From: CAZXVW01 sp964644025
GTDB lineage: Bacteria > Acidobacteriota > Terriglobia > Bryobacterales > Bryobacteraceae
DNA length: 10,977 nt
Direction: 5' to 3'
NCBI GenBank assembly: GCA_964644025.1
Contig: CAZXVW010000145.1
Span: forward strand, 1-10,977
The position numbers and the translations under genes are program-made. Below, one piece after another: positions 1 to 7,452 of this stretch. The notes under the pieces were generated by a model. The model was not told the DNA's origin. It worked only from the letters and a program-made list of their open reading frames with translations, and did no database searches. Positions within the stretch are counted from its first letter, which is position 1; every line of letters starts with the position of its first letter.

Positions 1-2
1 TG

Positions 3-530
3 CTGAGACTGCCGCCGGGCAAATTGGAGGGCATCCTGGAAGAGGCGGCGCAGGGTCAGGTGGTCAGCGTGGCGAACCTGAATTCGCCCTCGCAGGTGGT
101 GATTGCCGGCCACACCGGCGCCGTCGAACGGGCGGCCGGCCTGGCCAAGGCAGCCGGCGCGCGCCGGGCGGTCCTGTTGCCGGTGAGCGCCCCGTTCCAC
201 TGTCCCCTGATGGGGCCCGCCCAGCAAAAGCTCAAACCCGACCTCGAGGCCACGGAATTCCGGGATCTTGCTGTTCCCCTGGTGAACAACTGGCAGGCGC
301 GGGAGATCCGCAGGGGGGAAGAAGCGCGCCGCGGCCTCTACGAGCAAGTCCCGAATCCGGTCCGATGGGTGCAGTCCGTCCGCTACCTGGCCGCGCAGGG
401 CGTGGACCGGTTTGTCGAAGTGGGCCCGGGTGCGGTGCTGACCGGCTTGCTCAGAAACATTGACCCGAAACTCACCGGAGTGAAGTTCCGGGAGCCCGGG
501 GACTGGGCGGAAATCAAGGGACGGATTTGA
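3..530 (+). CDS. fabD: Malonyl-CoA:ACP transacylase, C-terminal part (5' end outside window)
   Basis: FabD moves the malonyl group from malonyl-CoA to acyl carrier protein, the entry step of type II fatty-acid elongation in the cytosol. The reading frame is open from the window edge, so about 175 C-terminal residues are visible and the GHSxG nucleophile motif lies upstream. Visible family signatures are QGQVVSVANLNSPSQVVIAG, the block SAPFHCPLM containing the conserved catalytic histidine (codon 198-200), and the C-terminal EVGPGAVLTGLLRNI. A TTG at 24 is not taken as the start because homologous sequence continues upstream of it. The stop is TGA at 528-530, 23 bp from the convergent stop of the next gene. 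No other fab gene is visible, so operon membership cannot be judged. Confidence 0.93.
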   Translation: MRLPPGKLEGILEEAAQGQVVSVANLNSPSQVVIAGHTGAVERAAGLAKAAGARRAVLLPVSAPFHCPLMGPAQQKLKPDLEATEFRDLAVPLVNNWQAREIRRGEEARRGLYEQVPNPVRWVQSVRYLAAQGVDRFVEVGPGAVLTGLLRNIDPKLTGVKFREPGDWAEIKGRI

Positions 531-531
531 A

Positions 532-551
532 CCGCCCCTCACCGGGGACGG
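532..551. terminator. GC hairpin between two convergent genes
   Basis: CCG-CCCC (532-538) pairs with GGGG-CGG (544-547 and 549-551), with loop TCACC and a bulged A548. It fills nearly the whole gap between the fabD stop and the stop of the opposing oxidoreductase, so it could end transcription from both sides. There is no clear U tract on either side, so intrinsic termination is an inference from position and stem strength. Confidence 0.35.
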
Positions 552-553
552 GC

Positions 554-1882
554 TCAGGCCTTCGGTGGCCTGGGAAGCACCTTCCAGTTGGCTTCGTCGA
601 AGTACAGCACGCGGTTTTCCCGGTAAGCCTGCACGGCCATGGAGATCACTACCTGGGCCTTGGCTCCGGTTTCCACATCCAGATGCGGCTTCTCGCGAGT
701 CCGGACACAGTCCAGGAAGTTCTTGATGTGGATCTCGACCATGTCTTCCCTCTTTACCGGGATCCGGATGTCCACCGTGCCCCACTTGGCGGCGTAAGCC
801 TCATCGATCACGTTGCGTGAGCCCCCTCGCTCGGAATAATCCGGCCTCACCGTGATGTAGGGGGCGTACCGTTCGAACATGCCATGTTCCACCATGATCA
901 CCGTTCCCAGGTGTCCGCGGATGAGGCCGGGGATGTGCTGGGAATTCGCCATCGAGGAACTGAGCACGAGCGAGTGGCCCTTCTTGTAATCGGCGAGCAG
1001 GTGGAAGGTGTCGGGAACCTCGCGGTCATGGAACACATAGATGCCGCCGGCGGCCGTCACCCGGTAGGGGAACTGGGGCTCGTCCCAACAGATGTTCAAC
1101 GGGGCCACCACGTGATAGAAGAGGTCCGTGGCAATACCGCCGGAATAATCCCAGTACTTGCGGAAACGGAAGTAACGGTCGGGATCGTAAGGCCGTTTCG
1201 GCGCCGGGCCGAGCCACATCTTCCAGTCGATGTACTCCTCCCCCTTACCGTTGGGACCGGCGTTGGGATCGATGGGCCAGTTCCACTCGCCGTTCTTGGA
1301 GTTGCGGTGATAGGAGCCCTGGCTCATGATCATCTGGCCGATCATGCCATCGGCGATCGCCTTCTTGGCCTTGTACCACTGATCCGCCGAGGTGGTTTGC
1401 GAACCCACCTGGAGCACGCGCTTGGTCGCCTTGACGGTCTCGACGAGCTGCCGGGTCTCCTTGATGGTGTGGCACATCGGCTTCTCGAGGTAAACGTCCT
1501 TGCCGGCGCGCATCGCCTCGATCGCCATCCTGGCGTGCCAGTGATCAGGGGTAGCGATGTAGACCGCGTCGATGGAGTCGTCAGCCAGCAGTTCGCGGTA
1601 GTCGAGATAACCCTTGCAATGATAGCGTTTCTTGTTCTCGTCGACTCGTTTTTTCCAGACATCGCAGACCGCCACCAGTTGGCAGGCGCCGGTCTCCTCG
1701 CCGATCCTCTGGTAGTAACGGGCCAGGTGGGAGCCGCGCCCGCCCACGCCGATAATGCCGATATTGATTTTGTCGTTGGCGCCAAGAACCCGGCTGGGGG
1801 CGCCGATGCCAAGCGCCGTTCCCATCACCCCGGCGCTTCTCAAAAAATCCCTGCGGTTCAGCGGATCATCGCTTGTTGCCAT
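554..1882 (-). CDS. Tat-exported Gfo/Idh/MocA family oxidoreductase
   Basis: This is a 442-residue NAD(P)-dependent sugar or polyol dehydrogenase-type protein. The N-terminus carries a twin-arginine signal (NRRDFLR, residues 9-15, then a hydrophobic stretch ending near VLGA at 35), so it should be exported folded with its cofactor. A Rossmann fold follows, with IGIIGVGGRG (41-50), TPDHWHA (111-117) and the family lysine motif YLEKP (131-135). The C-terminal domain includes SGGIATDLFYH (247-257), where the Asp and His sit where many members place catalytic residues. The ATG at 1882 is chosen because GAGGA lies 7 nt upstream and the Tat motif follows at once; a longer in-frame start at 1978 would overlap the promoter's -35 box. 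The substrate cannot be told from sequence. Such exported paralogues are common in Acidobacteriota and Planctomycetota, and GH109 glycosidases share the fold, so a redox-assisted glycosidase is an alternative. Confidence 0.9.
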   Translation of the reverse strand: MATSDDPLNRRDFLRSAGVMGTALGIGAPSRVLGANDKINIGIIGVGGRGSHLARYYQRIGEETGACQLVAVCDVWKKRVDENKKRYHCKGYLDYRELLADDSIDAVYIATPDHWHARMAIEAMRAGKDVYLEKPMCHTIKETRQLVETVKATKRVLQVGSQTTSADQWYKAKKAIADGMIGQMIMSQGSYHRNSKNGEWNWPIDPNAGPNGKGEEYIDWKMWLGPAPKRPYDPDRYFRFRKYWDYSGGIATDLFYHVVAPLNICWDEPQFPYRVTAAGGIYVFHDREVPDTFHLLADYKKGHSLVLSSSMANSQHIPGLIRGHLGTVIMVEHGMFERYAPYITVRPDYSERGGSRNVIDEAYAAKWGTVDIRIPVKREDMVEIHIKNFLDCVRTREKPHLDVETGAKAQVVISMAVQAYRENRVLYFDEANWKVLPRPPKA

Positions 1883-1949
1883 TTGCTGTTCCTCACTCTC
1901 TTGCTTCCGGAAACAATCTGAATAAGAGTCCAATCGGAGCGTCAACCAC

Positions 1950-1978
1950 ATTCTATCGCCGGGCCGGATCATCGTCAA
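1950..1978 (-). promoter_or_regulatory. Sigma70-type promoter of the exported oxidoreductase
   Basis: On the minus strand, TTGACG (1978-1973) and TAGAAT (1955-1950) are separated by exactly 17 nt. The predicted start of transcription near 1943 gives a leader of about 60 nt before the ATG at 1882. This is the best-matching promoter in the window and argues against a translation start upstream of it. Confidence 0.65.
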
Positions 1979-2058
1979 AACGGACCCAATCGCCCCGGAA
2001 TCGCTTTCCGGCCCCAGCGCCGCCGGCCGGCGGACGCCTTCCCGCGGCCAAAACCAGA

Positions 2059-2088
2059 TTGCTGTGGCCTGGTGGCATCACATACAAT
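2059..2088 (+). promoter_or_regulatory. Probable promoter of the lone nuoM gene
   Basis: TTGCTG (2059-2064) and TACAAT (2083-2088) are spaced 18 nt apart, placing transcription start near 2095 and the ATG 17 nt later. The 10-mer TACAATAAGG (2083-2092) recurs at 4808-4817 in front of another gene. The -35 box is only a moderate match. Confidence 0.45.
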
Positions 2089-2111
2089 AAGGAATTCTTA
2101 CGGCTGATCCC

Positions 2112-3677
2112 ATGGACCACATTCTCTCCATCGTGCTGTGGACCCCGCTGGCCGGGCTGCTCGTGCTGCTGTTCATCCCCTCCTCGAAGGAACGTGCCAT
2201 CAAGCTCTGGGCCAACATCGCCTCCTTCATCGGGTTCCTGGTTTGCTTGCCGCTGGTGTTCGCCTGGGACCGGAGCCAGGATTTCCAGTTCGTCGAGAGA
2301 GCGGACTGGATTCCGTCGATCGGCGCCTCTTATCATCTGGGCATCGACGGCTTCAGCCTGCTGCTGGTGGTGCTCACCGGGCTGCTTGGTTTCCTTGCGA
2401 TCCTGTCGAGCTGGAGCGCGATCGACCACCGGCTGAAGGAATACTACGCTCACTTCCTGCTGCTGCAAACCGGCCTGATGGGCGTGTTCATGGCGCTGGA
2501 CTTCTTCCTGTTCTTCCTGTTCTGGGACCTGATCCTGATACCGATGTACTTCATCATCGCCATCTGGGGAGGCCCGCGGCGCGTCTATTCGGCGATCAAG
2601 TTCGTCATTTACACGCTGGCCGGTTCGGTGCTGATGCTGCTCGGCATTCTGACCATGTACTTCGAGCACGGCAGCCAGTTCGGTGAATACACGTTTGACA
2701 TCAATGCGCTGATCGAGACCCCGCTCCCTCCGGCGATGCAATGGTGGGTGTTCTGGGCGCTGTTCGTCGGCTTCGCGGTGAAGGTGCCGATGTTCCCGTT
2801 CCACACCTGGTTGCCGGATGCCCACACGGAGGCCCCCACGGCCGGCTCAGTGGTTCTGGCCGCTGTATTGCTGAAGATGGGCACTTACGGTTTCCTGCGG
2901 TTCTCGCTGCCGCTGCTGCCGGACGCCGCCAAGGATCCCAAGGTCATTTCGGTTGTCTCGGCGCTCTCCATCATCGCCATCGTTTACGGCGCGCTGGTAT
3001 GCCTGATGCAGAAGGACTGGAAGAGGCTGGTCGCCTATTCCTCGGTCAGCCACATGGGCTTTGTGACGCTGGGCATGATCGCCCTGAATCCGGCCGGCAT
3101 CGCCGGTTCAATCCTCCAGCAGATCAACCACGGAATTTCAACCGGCATGCTCTTCTTGATCGTCGGCGTGGTCTACGAGCGCCGCCATACGCGGATGATT
3201 GCCGAATACGGCGGCCTGCTCCGGGTGATGCCCGTTTTCACGATCGTTTTCCTGTTCGCGGCGCTGAGTTCCATGGGGGTGCCGCCGCTCAATGGTTTCA
3301 TCGGAGAAATCACGGTGCTGCGGGGCGTTTACCAGATCAAGTTCAGTTGGGCCTTCTGGTGCGTGGTGGGGATCGCGCTGGGCGCCTCGTACCTGCTCTG
3401 GCTGTTCCAGCGGACCATGCTGGGGCAGACGACGGAAAAGAACCTGGGCCTGAAGGACCTGAACGCGAGGGAGATCGCCTACTTTACTCCGTTGGTCCTG
3501 TGGGCCCTGTGGATCGGCATTTACCCGAAACCGTATTTCGAGATTCTGGAGCGGCCGGTAGCGCAAATCGTCGAGCGCGTCCAGCCGGGCTACTACGCCA
3601 GCCACAACCTGCCGAACCCGCTGGACAAGTCGGCCTCAGCCCGCCTGAGGGCGCCCGGGGAAGCAGGCGGCCGCTGA
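2112..3677 (+). CDS. nuoM: NADH-quinone oxidoreductase subunit M (proton-pumping antiporter-like subunit), stand-alone
   Basis: NuoM is one of the antiporter-like subunits in the membrane arm of complex I and carries a proton channel. This 521-residue protein is close to the usual NuoM length and almost entirely transmembrane. Diagnostic blocks are FLFWDLILIPMYFIIAIWGG (135-154), FAVKVPMFPFHTWLPDAH (221-238) with pumping lysine K224, APTAGSVVLAAVLLKMGTYG (241-260) with K255, INHGISTGMLF (338-348), and MGVPPLNGFIGE (388-399). The position of the essential glutamate of TM5 (E144 in E. coli NuoM) is aspartate here (D139). No other nuo gene is adjacent: both neighbours are on the opposite strand, so it is probably monocistronic. 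It could complete a nuo cluster elsewhere, be an extra copy, or belong to another complex that uses NuoL/M-type subunits. No strong Shine-Dalgarno precedes the ATG. The last 20 or so residues are hydrophilic and unremarkable. Confidence 0.92.
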   Translation: MDHILSIVLWTPLAGLLVLLFIPSSKERAIKLWANIASFIGFLVCLPLVFAWDRSQDFQFVERADWIPSIGASYHLGIDGFSLLLVVLTGLLGFLAILSSWSAIDHRLKEYYAHFLLLQTGLMGVFMALDFFLFFLFWDLILIPMYFIIAIWGGPRRVYSAIKFVIYTLAGSVLMLLGILTMYFEHGSQFGEYTFDINALIETPLPPAMQWWVFWALFVGFAVKVPMFPFHTWLPDAHTEAPTAGSVVLAAVLLKMGTYGFLRFSLPLLPDAAKDPKVISVVSALSIIAIVYGALVCLMQKDWKRLVAYSSVSHMGFVTLGMIALNPAGIAGSILQQINHGISTGMLFLIVGVVYERRHTRMIAEYGGLLRVMPVFTIVFLFAALSSMGVPPLNGFIGEITVLRGVYQIKFSWAFWCVVGIALGASYLLWLFQRTMLGQTTEKNLGLKDLNAREIAYFTPLVLWALWIGIYPKPYFEILERPVAQIVERVQPGYYASHNLPNPLDKSASARLRAPGEAGGR

Positions 3678-3693
3678 TTCTCCCGGCAAGCGG

Positions 3694-4761
3694 TCACCTG
3701 GCGTGATCCCCGTTTGTCCTTCCCGATGCCCTCCCGCTGTCCTTGCGTGGAGGGGTCAGCAGACGCGCCGGCAACCGGGATAGGTAGGTGAGCCTTTCGA
3801 TGACCGGCAGCAGGCGCCGGACGAACTTGCCATGGAAAATCAGGCTGCCGAGCACCAGCACCGGGTGGGGAATGGTAGTGACGCAGCGGGAGCACACCCC
3901 GATTTCGCTGGCCCTGCCCTGGGCGTGGAGTCGCCGCATCCGCCGAAGCTGCGGCGAATTCCAGATTTCCTCTAATGACTGCTCTCCAATCCGGCCGGCC
4001 GGCCGGCCGCCGAGCATATAGCTCTGGCAGCATGGGTAAACGTCGCCGTTGTATTTGACGTACGGCGGGCCGCGCCAGAGGTAGTGGCAGGGGTGTTTCC
4101 AGTCATCGGCCGGGTGCCGGGCCTCCGGCTGCAACACGTTCGTTTCATCCTGCTTGATGCGCACCTGGTCCACTCCCGGCACGGACCGCCAGAACCGCAT
4201 GAATTCTTCGGTTTCGCCGGCATTACCGTCCAGTTGGACCATCTGGACCACCACCTGGAGCCTGGCGCCGCGCTCCTTTTTCATTCGCGCGAACCGCACG
4301 AAGTTGTCGCGCACCTGCTCGAAGCGCGCCCCTTTGCGGTAGGTCTCGAAGGACTCCTTGGTGGCGCCGTCGAAGCTGAAGGTCATATGGGCGAGCGGGG
4401 TAGCGAGCAGGCGCGCCGCGGCTTCCTCATCGAGCAAGGTGCCATTAGTGGAAAGCAGCGTATAGATATGATGGCGCTCGCAGTATTCAATCCGTTCGAA
4501 GATTTTCCGATCCAGCAGCGGCTCCCCAAGGCCGACGAGCATCATGTGCTCAGCGGTGTCGCCGGCTTCGGTGACCAGGCGCTCGAAGATCTCGTCGCTC
4601 ATGTCCTGTTTCGGCTGCGGGAGGGTTTCGCGGGCGCACATGGGGCAATGCAGGTTGCATTTGGCCGTCGTTTCGACGATGTACTCCACCGGCATCGCGT
4701 CGAGAATTTCCCGCCGCCGAAGATATCCCCACAGCAGCTTAGCCCTGTTCCAGGCGCGCAT
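3694..4761 (-). CDS. Radical SAM protein with SPASM-type C-terminal cluster domain
   Basis: The start at 4761 gives 355 residues. The radical SAM core begins with CNLHCPMC (35-42), the CxxxCxxC motif that holds the SAM-binding 4Fe-4S cluster, followed by GLGEPLL (77-83) and the strand LLSTNGTLL (102-110). The C-terminal part has cysteines C225, C244, C245, C290 and C293 in the contexts GDVYPCCQSY and GVCSRC, typical of a SPASM/twitch domain that binds auxiliary Fe-S clusters. Such enzymes often modify peptides or act in cofactor or lipid synthesis; no precursor peptide or partner gene is seen here, so the substrate is unknown. The frame stays open upstream to 5427 but would overlap the next gene. 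ATG 4803 is possible, but a TAGAAT box lies between it and 4761. Its stop is 16 bp from the convergent nuoM stop. A CCGG tetranucleotide run (3991-4008) encodes GGRPAGR in the SPASM region. Confidence 0.85.
   Translation of the reverse strand: MRAWNRAKLLWGYLRRREILDAMPVEYIVETTAKCNLHCPMCARETLPQPKQDMSDEIFERLVTEAGDTAEHMMLVGLGEPLLDRKIFERIEYCERHHIYTLLSTNGTLLDEEAAARLLATPLAHMTFSFDGATKESFETYRKGARFEQVRDNFVRFARMKKERGARLQVVVQMVQLDGNAGETEEFMRFWRSVPGVDQVRIKQDETNVLQPEARHPADDWKHPCHYLWRGPPYVKYNGDVYPCCQSYMLGGRPAGRIGEQSLEEIWNSPQLRRMRRLHAQGRASEIGVCSRCVTTIPHPVLVLGSLIFHGKFVRRLLPVIERLTYLSRLPARLLTPPRKDSGRASGRTNGDHAR
3991..4008. repeat. CCGG tetranucleotide tandem repeat inside the radical SAM gene
   Basis: CCGG is repeated four times plus CC over 18 bp, within the coding sequence of the radical SAM/SPASM protein between its cluster-binding cysteines. 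Gain or loss of one 4-bp unit would shift the frame and remove the last auxiliary-cluster cysteines. The flanking frame is intact in this copy. Confidence 0.7.
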
Positions 4762-4775
4762 GACGTACTGGTACC

Positions 4776-4813
4776 ATTCTAGCCGCCGGGCGGCGGCCGG
4801 CATCGCGTACAAT
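4776..4813. promoter_or_regulatory. Compact divergent promoter region
   Basis: The 63-bp gap between the radical SAM gene (-) and the epimerase-like gene (+) holds two face-away -10-like boxes: TAGAAT on the minus strand (4781-4776) and TACAAT on the plus strand (4808-4813). Both place transcription start only 5-8 nt before the chosen ATGs, so leaders would be very short. Neither has a convincing -35 box at 17 nt. Confidence 0.35.
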
Positions 4814-4824
4814 AAGGCAGGGGC

Positions 4825-5724
4825 ATGGAAATCACGATCACCGGGGGCACCGGGTTCCTTGGCAAACAATTGATCGCAAGCCTGGTGTCGGCGCAACATT
4901 CGGTTCGTGTTCTGGGGCGATCGCCGAAGACCGGTTTGACCCGGGCGGCCCAGGTCTTCCTTTGGGACGCATTGCAGGGCGACCCGCCGCCGGATAGCCT
5001 GGCCGGAGCCACCGCGGTGGTTCACCTGGCCGGCGAGCCGGTGGCGCAGCGCTGGACGCCCGAGGCCAAGCGCCGGATTCGTGAAACCCGCATCCAGGGA
5101 ACGCGACGTCTGGTGAGCGCTTTCTCCCGCATGGCAAAACCTCCTTCCGTGCTCATTTCGGCGTCGGCAATCGGCTTCTACGGCTCCCGCGGCGATGAGG
5201 TTTTGACCGAGAGCTCCGGGCCGGCCACGGGCTTTCTGGCCGAAGTCTGCCGGGATTGGGAGGCTGAGGCTGACCGAGCAGAGGCGCTGGGCGTCCGGGT
5301 GGTGAAACTGCGAATCGGAGTGGTGCTGGGTGCCGGCGGCGGTGCCCTGGCACAGTTGCTGCCGCCGTTCAAAATGTTCATCGGCGGGCAGGTGGGATCC
5401 GGCGAGCAGTGGATGTCCTGGATCCACCTGGACGACGTCATCGGTCTGATCCGCTTCGCCATGGAAACGCCGTCACTGGAAGGGGCGGTGAACGCGACGG
5501 CACCCAACCCGGTTCGCAATGCTGACTTCACTCGCGTGCTGGCCCGGACCCTGCGGCGACCGGCGCTGTTTACCGTGCCCGCCAAGGCGCTGACGGTATT
5601 GTTCGGAGAGATGGCGGAAATGCTCCTGGGCAGCCAGCGCGCGCTGCCCGCCGCGGCCGAGCGGGCTGGTTACAAGTTCTCCTACCCCGACCTCGGCCCG
5701 GCGCTCAAGAACCTGCTATCGTGA
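4825..5724 (+). CDS. TIGR01777/YfcH family NAD-dependent epimerase-like protein
   Basis: This 299-residue member of the extended short-chain dehydrogenase/epimerase superfamily belongs to the TIGR01777 group (E. coli YfcH type), whose reaction is not firmly established. The N-terminal nucleotide-binding loop GGTGFLG (7-13) is followed by HLAGEPVAQRWTPEAKRRI (67-85), the family block SASAIGFYGSRGDE (112-125) containing the Tyr of the active-site region, and GEQWMSWIHLDD (193-204). The end of the protein (about 250-299) matches the DUF1731-type tail, with LLGSQRALPAAAERAGYKF (267-285). TAAGG (4813-4817) lies 7 nt before the ATG and sets the start. No signal peptide is present, so it is cytosolic. 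It is followed at 68 bp by the GH20 gene on the same strand. The gap has a small CGGG-TTCG-CCCG hairpin (5734-5745) but no terminator U tract, so read-through is possible. Confidence 0.9.
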   Translation: MEITITGGTGFLGKQLIASLVSAQHSVRVLGRSPKTGLTRAAQVFLWDALQGDPPPDSLAGATAVVHLAGEPVAQRWTPEAKRRIRETRIQGTRRLVSAFSRMAKPPSVLISASAIGFYGSRGDEVLTESSGPATGFLAEVCRDWEAEADRAEALGVRVVKLRIGVVLGAGGGALAQLLPPFKMFIGGQVGSGEQWMSWIHLDDVIGLIRFAMETPSLEGAVNATAPNPVRNADFTRVLARTLRRPALFTVPAKALTVLFGEMAEMLLGSQRALPAAAERAGYKFSYPDLGPALKNLLS

Positions 5725-5792
5725 CGAGCGGCGCGGGTTCGCCCGACCAAGATGGCGGGCCCGTCTCCGGCGGTGGAGGCGCTTAAAGGGAA

Positions 5793-7415
5793 ATGAAGAT
5801 CCGTATGGCTTTCGGCCTGGCTTTCATCTTGCTGCTGTCGGCGGGCCTGGCGGCTGGCGGTCCGGACCGGCCCCCGGACGCCCCGCCGGCGATCATCCCG
5901 CAACCGGTAAGCATCACGGCCACCAGCGGCGAGTTTCGGCTCTCCCGGCAAACCGTCATCCTGACTGACGCAGCGACGCAGCCAGTGGGAGAGTACCTTT
6001 CCGCCGCTCTGGCGCCCGCCCTGGGCTTTCCTCTGAAGGTGGGGAGGCTGGGCAGGCAACGCGACAACAGCATCGTTCTCGGCACTGACGCTTCGCTTGG
6101 CCGCCTCGGAGCAGAAGGCTATCTGCTGTCGGTCAGCCCGGAACGGGTCCTCATCCGGGCGCTCAAGCCGGCCGGGGCTTTCTATGGCTGCCAGTCGCTG
6201 CGGCAACTGCTGCCGCCTGCTATTTACGCGGCGGCCGCCCGGGGCGGCGTCGCCTGGCGCATACCCTGCGTGCGCATCGAAGACCATCCGCGTTTCCAGT
6301 GGCGCGGCGCCATGGTCGACGTCGCCCGCCACTTCATGCCCAAGCAGTTCCTGTTGAAATTCATCGACCTGCTGGCGATGCACAAGATGAACGTGCTTCA
6401 CCTGCATCTCACTGACAACCAGGGCTGGCGCGTCGAGATCAAGAAATACCCAAAGCTGATCCGCGTCGGCTCGATCCGGGCCACCGAACGCATCGGCCAG
6501 CCGGGCGAGAAGCTGGCACCCGACGCCGTCCCTTACGGCGGCTATTATTCGCAGGCGGATCTTCGCGAGATCGTGGCCTACGCCCGCCGGCGCTACGTGC
6601 GGGTCATGCCGGAGATCGAAATGCCGGGCCACTGCGAGGCGGCGATCGCAGCCTACCCGGAGCTTGGCAACACGGCAAAACAACTGGAGGTCAGCACGCA
6701 CCGGGGCATCAGCAAGAACATCTTCAACGTGGACGAGAAGACCATCCACTTTCTCCAGGACGTGCTAGCGGAGGTTCTCGACATATTTCCCGGCAGGTTC
6801 ATTCATGTCGGCGGTGACGAAGTCCCCAAGGACCAGTGGAAAGCCAGCCCGCGGGCTCAGGCGCGGAGGAAGCAACTCGGACTGAAAAGCGAAGAGGAAC
6901 TGCAGAGCTACTTCATGCGCCGCATGGATGAGTTTCTCGCCGCCCACGGACGCCGCCTGGTGGGCTGGGATGAAATTCTGGAGGGAGGGCTGGCTCCGGG
7001 CGCTGTGGTGATGTCCTGGCGCGGCGTTGAGGGTGGCATCGCTGCGGCCCGGGCCGGGCACGACGTGGTCATGGCCCCGAATACCTATACTTATTTCAAC
7101 CGCCGGCCGGCGCACGGTCGCGGCCGCCGCTTCCTGCCACTCGAAAAGGTGTACCACTACGATCCGGTGCCCCGCGAGCTGACGCCCGCCGAAGCCCGGC
7201 ACATCCTTGGTACCCAGGGCCAGCTCTGGACGGCCTTGATCCTATATCCGGACCAGCTCGAGTACATGGCGTTCCCGAGGCTGACAGCGCTCGCCGAGGT
7301 CGCCTGGACTCCCGCCGGCCGGAAGGATTACGCGGCGTTCCTCCAGCGGCTTGCGGTTCAGGTGGAGCGCTTCCGCGTGCTCGGTGTTAACTTCTCCGGG
7401 TGGGAGAACAAATAG
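5793..7415 (+). CDS. Secreted beta-N-acetylhexosaminidase, glycoside hydrolase family 20
   Basis: GH20 enzymes remove terminal beta-linked GlcNAc or GalNAc from chitin fragments, peptidoglycan pieces or glycans by substrate-assisted catalysis. The 540-residue protein starts with a Sec signal peptide (Lys/Arg n-region, hydrophobic core 6-20, likely cut near AAG at 21-22). An N-terminal GH20b-type domain follows (about 34-160, starting IIPQPVSI), then the catalytic barrel from FQWRGAMVDVARHF (168-181). Landmarks are NVLHLHLTDNQGWR (200-213), RVMPEIEMPGH (270-280), HVGGDEVP (338-345) with the catalytic Asp342-Glu343 pair, GWDEI (391-395) and GTQGQLWTALI (473-483). The segment where many relatives have Tyr-Phe-Asp reads TYFNRR (433-438). 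The ATG at 5793 is preferred for the charged n-region; GGAGG is 13 nt upstream, and ATG 5805 is a possible alternative. A hairpin follows the stop. Its likely role is scavenging amino sugars outside the cytoplasm. Confidence 0.93.
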   Translation: MKIRMAFGLAFILLLSAGLAAGGPDRPPDAPPAIIPQPVSITATSGEFRLSRQTVILTDAATQPVGEYLSAALAPALGFPLKVGRLGRQRDNSIVLGTDASLGRLGAEGYLLSVSPERVLIRALKPAGAFYGCQSLRQLLPPAIYAAAARGGVAWRIPCVRIEDHPRFQWRGAMVDVARHFMPKQFLLKFIDLLAMHKMNVLHLHLTDNQGWRVEIKKYPKLIRVGSIRATERIGQPGEKLAPDAVPYGGYYSQADLREIVAYARRRYVRVMPEIEMPGHCEAAIAAYPELGNTAKQLEVSTHRGISKNIFNVDEKTIHFLQDVLAEVLDIFPGRFIHVGGDEVPKDQWKASPRAQARRKQLGLKSEEELQSYFMRRMDEFLAAHGRRLVGWDEILEGGLAPGAVVMSWRGVEGGIAAARAGHDVVMAPNTYTYFNRRPAHGRGRRFLPLEKVYHYDPVPRELTPAEARHILGTQGQLWTALILYPDQLEYMAFPRLTALAEVAWTPAGRKDYAAFLQRLAVQVERFRVLGVNFSGWENK

Positions 7416-7428
7416 GCCGGCCGCAAAC

Positions 7429-7449
7429 CTGATCCTGCCGCCGGATCAG
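7429..7449 (+). terminator. Hairpin downstream of the hexosaminidase gene
   Basis: CTGATCC (7429-7435) and GGATCAG (7443-7449) form a perfect 7-bp stem with a 7-nt loop, 13 bp after the GH20 stop. No T run follows, so it may be a weak or factor-assisted terminator or an mRNA 3' end stabiliser. It also covers the place where a -35 box for the next promoter would be, so an operator role is possible. Confidence 0.4.
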
Positions 7450-7452
7450 ACC

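Noticed and set aside
884..1921. Long plus-strand open frame (345 codons)
   Set aside because: It is antisense to the clearly recognisable Gfo/Idh/MocA gene, has no family motif, and its composition is that of a GC-rich complementary frame.
1953..2825. Minus-strand open frame of 290 codons across the nuoM 5' end
   Set aside because: The translation is rich in Gln, Glu and His with no domain signal and is antisense to conserved NuoM blocks; it also covers the divergent promoter region.
4762..5427. N-terminal extension of the radical SAM frame on the minus strand
   Set aside because: It would overlap the well-supported epimerase-like gene by about 600 bp, shows no homology, and lies upstream of the likely start near the CxxxCxxC core.
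5682..6749. Minus-strand open frame of 355 codons
   Set aside because: It is antisense to the GH20 catalytic domain, with no recognisable protein features.
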